From Eimeria necatrix (Eukaryota > Apicomplexa > Conoidasida > Eucoccidiorida > Eimeriidae): 64,000 nt of DNA. Positions 49,958-59,871 of this stretch are shown here, piece after piece. The notes below the pieces were generated by a model. It saw only the letters and a list, made by a program, of their open reading frames with translations. It was not told where the DNA came from and searched no databases. The position numbers were made by a program, and so were the translations under genes. Within the stretch, counting starts at the first letter, position 1; every line of letters begins with the position of its first letter. The stretch spans positions 124,001 to 188,000 of the forward strand of contig NW_013652802.1 of assembly GCF_000499385.1 (NCBI RefSeq), in the 5' to 3' direction.

Positions 49958-52900
49958 ATGTTCGGCTCCACTGCCTTAGCCACGAACACAAGCGGGGGCT
50001 TGTTCGGCTCGACTACCCAGACCCCTGGAGCGACGGGTGGGACTACAGGCCTCTTCGGCAGTGGGGGCCAAGCATCAGGAACGGCACCAGGAAACTCAAC
50101 AGCAACAAACGCCTCCACAGGAGCCCCTTCAACGGGGGGACTGGGCTTGTTTGGGGGCGCTTCCGTGACCAACCCCAGTACCACGGGAGGGGGCCTCTTT
50201 GGAACTGCAGCAACCGCTGGCAACAAAACTTCTGGCGGAGGCTTGTTTGGAAAGCCTGCAGGCACAGGAGCCTCTGGTGGGGGCCTCTTTGGCAGTGGCA
50301 CCTCCAACACAGCCACTGGCACAGGAGGAGGAGGCCTCTTTGGAGGCCTTGCTCCTGCTGCCGGAGCCTCCAGCAGCACTGCTGGGTCAAACCTAGGTGC
50401 GGTGGGTGGGGGAAGCCTCTTTGGCACAAATGCTGCTGGAGGTGCAGCAGCGCCTGCAGGGGCAAGTGGAGGCCTCTTCGGTGCAGCTAAGCCAGCAGCA
50501 GCAGCGCCCTCCACCGGGGGTCTCTTTGGCAGCAGCAGTACCACAGGGGGTGGACTTTTTGGCGGCAGCAGCAGCAACAGCACGGGGGGGCTATTCGGAA
50601 GCAGCAACACTGGAACGGGTCTCTTTGGCAGCAGCAGCAGCAGCAACGCCGGCGCAGGTGGCCTTTTGGGGAGCAGCAGCAGCGCCGCCGGCAGCAGTGC
50701 TGGCAGCTCAAAGGGAGTCAACATCAGCAGCGCTGCCTTTGCTAATGTAGACTGGCGTGCTGCTGCTTTGCTGCCGAGACAGCCCACTCTAGAGAGTTTG
50801 GGGAGAGTGCTGCCGCAGCTGCCCCAGGGGGCCCGAGAGGTGGAGGTACAGCTCAGGGAACAGGAGAGGCAACTGGAATCCTTGCAAGCTCAAACTCTTG
50901 CTTTGAAAAAGTGAGGCTTTCTTTCTCAGCTGCGCCTTGCTGGGCGGGCGCCCCGCACAGACCCAGAGTGCCCTCAGCCCGCATGCGTCAGTGCAAAGGA
51001 AATGGAATCTTTTTTTTAGTTTTTATTTTACTTTCAGGTCATTCGGGTCACTCGAGGGAGGCCTGGCGGCGGAGGCGGCGAGAGTGGCAGCCGCGGGCCA
51101 TCGCATTTCAGTGACGAAACGGCAGACAAGTGCAGTGCAGCCTCTTCTGGAGAGGGACAAGGTAAGCCTGAAGAGTTTATGTAATTTGTTGTTTGGGCAG
51201 CTGGAGGCCTTGCGGGCTTCTGAAGGGTCCCCTGGGGCCAGTGAAAGACTGCTGTTGAGCCTGAGGAGGAGCTCCTTGAGCCTATTTGGATTTTCTAGAG
51301 CTGGCGTGTGCTATGTAGTCGTTGGTGCTGATATACAAGGGGAACGTCCGAAGAGTTTCTTTCAAATAAACACCCTCGGTGCACCTTCTCTCGCGCGTTC
51401 TTGTATTTTGTATTTTGCAGAGTTTCTGCTTGCAAGTTGAACAGTTGTACCAGCAACTCATGCAGAACCTCGCAGTCGCAGCTGCTGGAATGGGGGCGCA
51501 ATCGGCTGACGCGCCTTGTGCACTGCCGCTCCAGGTGCGACTCCGGAGCCGCTGCTAATCAGCCAAATGGCTGTTTAGTGTACCTAGCAACCTCGCATAG
51601 GTAGTTACTGCCTAGCTAGCTAGTACCCAGCTAGGAACCTGGCATCACCGCTGTTCAAGGACTTTTAGTGGCCTCAGCAGCGCATGCATGTGTGGACAAA
51701 TGACCCAGGGAGTTGCGATGAAACTGCGCAGCTCAGTTTTCAGGGTTTGAGGATCAGGAATTGAAGCCATGTTTGTCCGCATTTCTGCAGATACCCTGCG
51801 CTTTGTCCACACCCTGCATCCAGCAGCTCTTGCAGTATGTTGGGGCGGCACGAGAACGACTTTGTCTTCTTGAAGCTCAGCTGCAGGAGCTGCGGTGTGC
51901 CCAAGAGGGAGAGCCTGGCGATGGCGATGGGGGGCCTCTCTTTGACGGGAATGGCCAACAAGAGGCCTCACTGGCCTCTGGACGGGGCGCCTCTCCCAGA
52001 AGAGCAGATGGCGTCTTGATAGTCGAAATCGTCGCGGCCCAGCGAGACCTCTTACTAAATGCATCGAAGAGGGTACATAGGGCACTCGGCTATTCTGGGC
52101 TTCCCGATTTGCTCATGTCCTTGGCCCCCGTAACATTGTGTGCCACCCAGACCGTTGTTCAGTTCGGGGTTCTTACGTGCGCCTGAAAGATCTTTCATGT
52201 TCCTGCTGTGCTCCTGTGGTCCTTGTTGCCTGGATGCAGGCATTGGTACTGATTGAAGCAGTGCAGGAGGCGCAAGAAGCCCTCGAGCAAGCAGGCATAA
52301 AGCTGTTGCCAGCTAGCGAAGACGAGAAGACAGAAGACATGCAGCGCAGTCAGGGTAAAATAACTTCAGCTGTGGAGGGTCTTTACTGCAGGTCCTGCGT
52401 TTTCTTACTGCTACTAGTACTGCCGGCGCGTTCATCATGTGAAAAACGGCTACAGTGTTTTGTGTTCGGTTTTCAGGTGGGACGGCCCCAGGCTCCCTGT
52501 TGGGTGGTGCCAGTGCAATAGGAGACAAAGCGCCTCAAAGCGTAGGCGGAGGTCGACTGCTTGGAAGTAGTGGTTCTCTTTTCGGAAGCAGCCAGCAGCC
52601 AAGCACGAGCGCTGGAGGTGGCCTCTTTGGATCTGCGGGGGCCCCACAGGGAGGCGGTACGAGTCTTTTTGGGGGTGCCTCGGCAGGCGGGGTAGGGCTT
52701 TTCGGCACACAGAATACGGGCCAGCAACAGCAACAGGGCACCCCTAGCACCGGAGGCCTCTTTGGGACATCAAGTGGAGGGGGCCTCTTTGGTGCCTCGA
52801 ACAATACGGCTGCTACGGGGGGTCAGACCGCAGCAGGAACCACAGCACCAGGCGGGGGCCTCTTTGGGACCTCCAGCACAGGGGGAGGAGGCCTCTTTGG

Positions 52901-53492
52901 CTCGGCAGCGGCAGGGGCCCCGTCCACAACAAACACTGCTGCTGGGGGAGGGGGTCTTTTCGGGGCCTCCACAGGCACGCAGGGCGGAGGTGGAGGTCTC
53001 TTTGGCAACATCCAGCAGCAGCAGCAACAACCTTCCACAGGGGGCCTCTTCGGGGCATCCACAGGGCAGCAGAATGCGCAAGGTGGGGGCCTTTTCGGTG
53101 GCTCATCCACAGGGCAGCAAAATGCAGGAGGTGGGGGTCTTTTTGGAACCTCTTCGGCGACTCCCGCTGCGGGCACGACAGGGGGCCTCTTTGGCAGCAC
53201 AACACAGCAGACAAATACTTCAGGAGGGGGTTTATTCGGAGCCTCCACTAACAATCAGCAAGGAACTGCTGGGGGCCTCCTGGGGGCATCCACAGGCACA
53301 CAAGGCAGTGGCCTTTTTGGGTCCTCTACAGGGACGCAGAATGCAGGAGGAGGGTTTTTCGGGGCCTCTACTGCCAATCAGGGGACTGGAGGCCTCTTTG
53401 GGGCAAACAAGGGTGCCCAGACTGGCGGGGGTCTCTTTGGCAGCACACAGCAGCCGGCTGCTGGGGGAGGCCTTTTTGGCGCCAAGAAATGA
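49958..53492 (+). CDS. FG nucleoporin, FG - coiled coil - FG (Nup58/Nup49-like layout), seven exons
   Basis: Exons 49958-50910, 51038-51161, 51201-51305, 51421-51534, 51791-52072, 52240-52354 and 52477-53492 sum to 2,709 bases with every phase closing, giving 902 residues. Exon 1 is packed with GGLFG/GLFGS repeats, and the last exon (about 338 residues) again with GGGLFG repeats ending LFGAKK. The middle, about residues 270-560, is alpha-helical and coiled-coil (REVEVQLREQERQLESLQAQ, LYQQLMQNLAVAAAG, QQLLQYVGAARERLCLLEAQ, ALVLIEAVQEAQEALEQAG). FG repeats form the transport barrier of the nuclear pore, and the helical part would anchor it in the central channel complex. FG on both sides of the helical part is the layout of human Nup58; Nup54 and Nup62 have FG on one side. 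The Nup58 assignment is inference. Exon 3 end is chosen between two GT donors (51306 or 51315). Confidence 0.88.
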
Positions 53493-54833
53493 AGGCGTCA
53501 ACTCGTACCGCAGCTTAGTGGGATGCTATCTACTTTCCAGCTCCTCTCTATGAACATTGCTAGGTGGATGCTACAATGTTGGGGTCTTCTTCCTCTACAT
53601 AGGCAACGAAGGAGGAGTGCTCCTTATTTGCTTCTGTGGACCATCTGTCAAGGGCTCTTTCGGGGTTGTGCTGGCGGGCTGTTTGCAGCAGGCTGTACTC
53701 TTTGTTTGGTTTCTGGGCCTTCTGTATCTGCTTCAAAGTGCCTATTATGTTTCTTGCTCTTCTCCCGCGCTTTATGCGTGCTGCAGTGGGCAGGTCGCCT
53801 TACCCCCAGACAGCCTGTCATATATGTGCCTCAGCAATGTATCCCCGGGGCTCCAATTTTCAGGAGCCGAAGAAGGCAAGGTTGCTGCGCTCAGCGCAGC
53901 CTCAAAGATGCGTGACTTCACCCAAATTTTTATAGTGTTGAGGTGTTGGTGAAACCCGTTGTGTGCATTTTGCCCGGCCTCATTAGCAACGTCAATTTAA
54001 AAGCTGGTTGCGTGACAACAATTTTGCTTTTTTGTCTGCACTTGTATCACGATTTGTGCCTCCGTTAACCGCTAGGCGCACTGAGGACCCGCAGATGGAG
54101 CGCGTTTTTTGGGACTTGAAATAGATGGCCTTCAAAAAGTTTCGGAGTTAGTGGGGAGGGCAGAGCCCTTGGGGAACATACGGAGGCGGAAAGGCCTCCG
54201 CCATGTCCCCAAGCCTCAGGCCACATTGGAAAGAGAACGGTATTGTTCAGCAGCACATTGCATCTGCCGCTAGGTTTCCTACGGTAGCCACGGCCCTTAT
54301 CGCCGTAGTTTCTTTTATGGGCAGCGCCCTCTATTTAGCCAGTAGTGCGTCACGAAACTCCCGAACAGCACCCAATGACGACACCTGAGCCGGCCACAGC
54401 AGCAGCGCTGTAGTCAAGCGTGCATAGCGGAGCACCTAATGCTGACACAGTGCAGCACTGGTGAGTTTGCGGCTCTCCACAAATCGCGTGGGGGCCTTTA
54501 CAGGCAAAGTAGGCGGAAGAGAGGAAACGGACAGTTTCCTTCTGGAGGCCTCGCCGGCAACGCAGGGCCTCGCAAATTTGTCTAACAGGCTACGGTGTCC
54601 CATTGTTCTAGACGATTAACATGTCGCTACTGTATCTTTGCTCCCCGCAGCAAGTAAGCAATCTGTGAAAACGATATACGGCTGGCGGCCCTTCTACAAA
54701 CTGATTGAGCCTAGGCACTAGACAGTCCCGGCTCCTAAGCTGTGCCGCCAGCTAACATATGTTACACTTGAAGGCGTGCTGTCGACGGTGTGTATTGCCC
54801 ACAAGTGTGCGTGCACTCGCACGTACGCGCCCG
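53493..54833. other. intergenic; one short membrane-type frame
   Basis: 3' flank of the nucleoporin gene. Plus-strand 54203-54388 encodes 61 residues with one hydrophobic stretch (TVATALIAVVSFMGSALYLAS) from an ATG. This could be a small membrane protein, but nothing else supports it. Confidence 0.4.
54203..54388 (+). CDS. possible 61-residue single-pass membrane protein
   Basis: An ATG-started frame with a single plausible membrane helix at residues about 28-48 and a polar tail. No family is recognised, there is no intron evidence, and the length is within the range of chance frames. Listed only as a candidate. Confidence 0.25.
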   Translation: MSPSLRPHWKENGIVQQHIASAARFPTVATALIAVVSFMGSALYLASSASRNSRTAPNDDT

Positions 54834-56504
54834 TCAGCAGAGAAAGGCTGCATAGCTGATCTTCCGGATGTCCATACGGGATCTGATGACTCGCCGCGCT
54901 GATAAATGCTCAGGATACGAGTTGGGGCTTCCATCTGAGAGAGCGCCGTCGCTCGAGCACACAGTGGACACTGCAGAGTCGCTCCTCCGCAGCCGGCTGT
55001 CAGCCTTGGCTGTGCTTGGGCCTTTCGGAGGACTCCCAAGGCCTGAGAGCCGGCCGAAGAGCGTCGGGAGAAACGCAGCCACCGCCATGGTCTGTTCTTC
55101 TACGAGTTCCGTGTCAACATCTGCCATCCCGTAGTCAGCGCCCGCGGCCGTGGGGTCCATGGCTGCTGCGCCCATGATGGCGGCGGCGCCACCCAGCACG
55201 GGCGAGTTGTCCAGCACGCTCCCGAAGATGTTGTAGCCCGCTTGCTGCGACACACTCTGCAGCAGGCCCTGATCTTCAGAACCTTCCATACCCAGGGCCC
55301 CTTGCATCAGCCCCTTTAGAATAGTAGACCCTTTGGACGGGCCCGCCGCCACCTCCTCAACTGCTGCAGCTTCCGCCCCGGGGTCGGCGGAGAGCCCCAT
55401 GTCGCCGCCAGTTAAGTTCCCGCCTGCGGCTGACGGGTCCACGACAGAAGCTCCCATGTCTCCGGGCGGAACAGCTGTGGCAACGTCGGCGGCGTGGTCT
55501 GCTGCTGCTGCTGCTGCTGCTGCTGTCCCGGTGTGGGCTGCTGTAGTTGCTGTAGTGGCTGTGTGGGAAGTGCCCGTGAACGAGGCGGCCGTAGCTGCAG
55601 AGCCGGCGTCAGCAGGTCCCTGGTGGACTTGCAGAAACCCAGCCTTGGAAGAAGGCCCCAGAGAGCCTGGCATCACTTCTTCTTCTCCGTAGTATCCACC
55701 TTCCCCATTGCCGTAGTCCCCGGAATATGAATGGTCATTGGTGGAGGGAAAGCCGCTGTTTCCCCCGCCTCCACCTCCGCGCGCACCTTCTGTGTGGTGC
55801 GACTGGTGGTGGCGGTGATGGGGTCCGCTGCTGCTGCTTTGTGAATGCCCGGACTCATGTTCTTTGTGGCTGCCGCCGCCGCTTCCTTTGCCTTCTGCAT
55901 GCTTTGCATGCGCTGCTTCTCCCCCTTTGGATCCCGCGCTCTTTTCGCCTCCCTTTGCTGCTTTGCCGCCCGCCGACGTTTTGTGCGCCTTCGCCGCCGC
56001 CTTGCTGCCCTTAGCCGCAGAACTGGAGCCCGAAGCTCCCCCCGGCTTGACCTTCGCCACAGCTGCTTTCTTCTTGGCCAGACAGACCTTCTGTGAGGTC
56101 TTCAACATTGCTGTTTGCACTCCCGCGGGGCCCGCGGCTGCCTTGGCAGCGGCGCCGCCTGCGTTGCCCTTGGCCAGAAGTGTCGCCGCTCCTTTCGATG
56201 CAGTAGCCGCAGACCCAGTCAAAGCCCCCGCCGAAGGTGCTTTGGCTGCTAGTGCAGAGGTTCCTGCTGCTGCTGCTTGCGTTGCTGCGTCTCCCCCGCC
56301 GTGAGCAAGGAAGGAGCTCGCCGCAGGGGCAGCAGCTGCTGCTGCTGCCTTTCCAGCCTTCACAGAAAGCAGCGCAGAGCCCATCCCTTTGCCTAGGGGC
56401 GCAGCCCCTGTGGTAATGAAGGTTGCCGGGTCCACAGCGGACCCAGCTGCCTTGGCCCCCAGGGCCGCCAACACCGTCCCCATGGCCAGCACGTGGTGGG
56501 GCAT
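54834..56504 (-). CDS. Ala/Gly-rich low-complexity protein, single exon
   Basis: An uninterrupted 556-residue frame from an ATG. It is Ala-rich for its first 130 residues, then Lys/Ala/Gly/Ser-rich, with a His cluster (HHRHHQSHH, about residue 230), a Gly run, an acidic patch (YYGEEEVMPG), and an Ala tract around residue 330 encoded by a GCA/GCT repeat. The C-terminal 130 residues are less biased (GLLQSVSQQAGYNIFGSVLD). No domain is recognised. The plus strand is also open over parts of it because of composition, so strand is inferred from the single long ATG frame and its more protein-like C-terminus. Function unknown. Confidence 0.6.
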   Translation of the reverse strand: MPHHVLAMGTVLAALGAKAAGSAVDPATFITTGAAPLGKGMGSALLSVKAGKAAAAAAAPAASSFLAHGGGDAATQAAAAGTSALAAKAPSAGALTGSAATASKGAATLLAKGNAGGAAAKAAAGPAGVQTAMLKTSQKVCLAKKKAAVAKVKPGGASGSSSAAKGSKAAAKAHKTSAGGKAAKGGEKSAGSKGGEAAHAKHAEGKGSGGGSHKEHESGHSQSSSSGPHHRHHQSHHTEGARGGGGGGNSGFPSTNDHSYSGDYGNGEGGYYGEEEVMPGSLGPSSKAGFLQVHQGPADAGSAATAASFTGTSHTATTATTAAHTGTAAAAAAAADHAADVATAVPPGDMGASVVDPSAAGGNLTGGDMGLSADPGAEAAAVEEVAAGPSKGSTILKGLMQGALGMEGSEDQGLLQSVSQQAGYNIFGSVLDNSPVLGGAAAIMGAAAMDPTAAGADYGMADVDTELVEEQTMAVAAFLPTLFGRLSGLGSPPKGPSTAKADSRLRRSDSAVSTVCSSDGALSDGSPNSYPEHLSARRVIRSRMDIRKISYAAFLC

Positions 56505-59500
56505 CTTAGCTGTGTGTTGGTGTACCAGATTTGAATTTGAATTTCACTTAAGATTCCTCGAATGGACAGACTGCAGGGCCGCGCAGCCAGTAAAGGTACA
56601 TACAGCAAACCGAACTAAAACGACAACACAAGCACCCGAAGTGCCTCCTTACCATCAAACCCCGCAGCGTATCCGCTTGCGGAAAAGCCAACTGTCATTA
56701 AATGATCTTTACTTGATGCATCAGCAAACTGGACAGCTAGCCCAAAGCCACACACAGGACCGCCCTCAACCCAACGCAAGGATACGGGGGTTGGCGTAGG
56801 CCTGGGCACTTCACGGGGTGAACCTCCTACGCACAGAAGCTCTCTGTACAAATTAAAATACTACTTAAGGTACTTTCATGCTGTGATGGCAAACAAGCCA
56901 AAGCCGTCAAGGCCTCCATGCGTGCTGAGGCACAGTGCCAGGCCTCGGTCGGGGCTGGCCGTGGGTCTTCTTGTAACACAGCGCCGTGGGGTGGTTAATG
57001 TGGAGTTCTCTTTGATCACAGATCAAACATGTTACCGTTCTGAGGTGTTAAGACACTCATTGGGGTTATGGTGGTGATATGCCGACTGGGTAAGAAAACG
57101 AAATCTGGCCAGGCGCCCAACCGAGGCTCGTGCAGTACCAGCCACAGTAATGGTCAAGTCCCTCTTGCTATAAATATAGTACTAGAGACCTTTTAGGCTT
57201 TTTCAGGAGAGAATGACAAAAAATGTGGCTCCCTAAGGGTACAAGGGCTCTCTCACCAGACTCCAGAACGTGGGAATCGTGCCTAGCAGCAGCTAAAGGC
57301 AACAGCATCACTGGTCACCTGTGTACGAAGATTGTTTCTCGAGGTGCCTTTAAGATGGTCTCTTATTTCGGACTTCATATGCGAATGTATATGGCCTCTG
57401 ACTGTAAACTAAAAGTTTAGCTCGAATGCGCCGAGAGCGCCATTGAGAGTCAGCTTTAGGGCTCTGTGAGGTTGTTAAACCTTTCATTGAGCCAAAGCCA
57501 CACTTGATCTTACGTAGATTTTTTTTTGCCGGGTAACCTACACTGAGTAGGATCCCACCGACTCCGTACATATACGTAAGGGGGTTAACTGAGGAGCGGG
57601 AAATTCTGCAGAGGACCAAAGTAGACCTACGGTCTTTCCACAAAACCTGACCCCCCGGTGTGCACAGAGGAGTTTCTGGCTGCAAAATCAGTGCCAGCCC
57701 GTAGCTGTTACCCTCGCTGTACAGCTCGTAGTGTCTAGCCGCTGTCTGAGCCCTGTCTGTGTAGCCTTTGCGATTAGTCTGTCTGAGCTTTCTTTGCCCC
57801 CCGGCCGAGATCCGCTACACATTTTGCACAGCTAGAACCAGTGGAATGCCGACGTATGAGTGCGGTGGTCACATCATAGTCCACCGCTCAAGGTGGCCGG
57901 GCAGAGCGCGGCACAGGTAACACTTACGGAAGAGTAAAAGGCGCTTGAGCGAAATTCCAGAGAATTACAGCCTAGGTCAGGAATGATTTACTCTGGTTCC
58001 ACTTTTAATGATGTGCTACTTCTTCATTTCAAGTCGTACATAAATACAATTATCGTCTCAATCACATCAATGAAGGAACAAGGTAACAGCATGTAAGGTT
58101 TAAATCTACTTAAGGTTTCGCAGGGGGAACGCGTTCAAGTTACTGCGAGTGAAACTGGAAGCTTCAGCACCCTACTGCTTCCTAAGCATTGTTTCTAGGC
58201 GTCCTTAACCTTTTATATATTGTGGGTGCCGTCATGCGCAGATATTGACTACTTGAATGTTGGCGATTCTCGCCAACTAAGATGCATTGCCTTGGCAGCA
58301 GCAGTCGCCATCCCTGCCTGCAAAGAAGCCTATCAGCATTTCTGAGGAAGTGCTAGTTTCAAGCAAGTATGGCAACCCCGTAAGCGCCAGGTTCGTAGGA
58401 TTTTGCCTCGACAGTATTGCCCCGCCGGGCAGCACCTTTTTGAATCCCCAAAAAGGCGTTTTCAATCGTTCTGAAGGGCCTGTTCTTCTCCTAGCCCTGC
58501 ATATAAAGCAGAACAAACTTGGCCTTAGCCTCACACCCATCAAAAGCTTACCTAGTTGCAATAGTACCTTATGGATACCCCAGGAAGCCAAGCTTGAGTT
58601 GTTATTGATGCTAGTCTTGTGAGGCTAAAATACGGAAAGCGAAGACCATCAATGGTGTGACGCGCACCATGATTCGAACTTAAAGCATGAAGTTTCAGTC
58701 TTCACTAGGGCAAAGACCATAGGTGAAGGCAACCAGGGCTACTGCTACCTGACCACCCGCCTAATCGCCCTTCAAGATGTAACTTAGTGTGAAGGCACTC
58801 CGCAGGACAAGAAGTAGCCATGTCTTGACCTGCTTACGTATATCACCACGAGTTTCGGAAAGGAGATCGACCACTGGAAAGCTACTAATTGCTAGTTCTT
58901 TCTGAAGGCTCTGAGGAGCATGTGCCATCCCCCTTTCTTCTTTTCGCTGAAGGAAGAGTTTTCTGTAATGGAGTGTTAAGGCGCTGAAATAGCTCTCTCA
59001 CACCTGCACCCCAGTGATTCGCTTGCTCTTCGAAAGCCACCTGCTATACTCCCTCTCGTGGAAGCTAAACTAAGAATAGTAAATAGAGCCCCTATGGTCC
59101 TGCGGAGAAAAAGGTTCCTGCTGACCTAAGAAAGCTGCGGCAGAAAATGCGTGCACTGGAAAAGCTGCTGGTATTTTGAGAGAAGTACAGCAACCTTTTC
59201 TTGCGGCGAATTGTGTTCAACTTTGGTTTTGCTGGGATCGTAACCCACGGAACGGCAGAGTGGAACCCGGAAGAGAAATCCTAGAAGACCCAACGAAGAG
59301 ACTTTGAAAGAGTACTATGAAAGGAATTTCTAAAAAAAAGAACCCGAAAGGAAACTCTGAAATGAGACGCCAAAGGAAAACCCAGGAACGAGACCCTGAT
59401 ACAACTGCGAGGCCTCTTTTCTAGGGAAACCAACGCATGTGAACAACCTAGCCCTACTTTTTCTCACTATAATGTAATGCAATTAAGTCATTGAGAAGAG

Positions 59501-59871
59501 TGATTCACCAAAGGCGTGCTCGGTTAGTAGTAGCCTTTCAGTAAGGCTTTTGGTTTGAAGCCAAAATCTGCACACTCAGTGCATCTCTTCACTAGCGACG
59601 TCGATGAAGGCCCTGGATATCGCATTCACTACGAAGGAAAACACAAAATGTATTAAGAGGCAATTAATTTCAGCTGGTTACAGCTACAAATGAGAAGACA
59701 AGACCCACCTACGTGCATGCAAGCAGGAGATAGGCTGGCTTTTGGGGGCCACCGCCTGCGGGGTCCTGCAGCGCAGAGCCCCGCACACTGCAGCCTGCAG
59801 CTAATCGAAGTTCACCTCAAGAATGGCGACGCAAGGGCTCTGACATTTGTGCTTCCCCGTCGTACGTCATA
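56505..59871. other. intergenic, no gene resolved
   Basis: No recognisable coding, RNA or mobile feature. A T-loop-like stretch near 58665 does not fold as a tRNA. The 300 bases before 59872 contain the 5' region of the eS31 gene. Confidence 0.45.

Noticed and set aside
58287..58622. 111-residue plus-strand frame as a gene
   Set aside because: No domain, no splice context, overlapping antisense frame of similar length; consistent with chance.
58640..58760. Possible tRNA on the minus strand (GTTCGAAT T-loop-like sequence)
   Set aside because: The flanking bases do not form a T stem and no matching acceptor stem or D arm is found.
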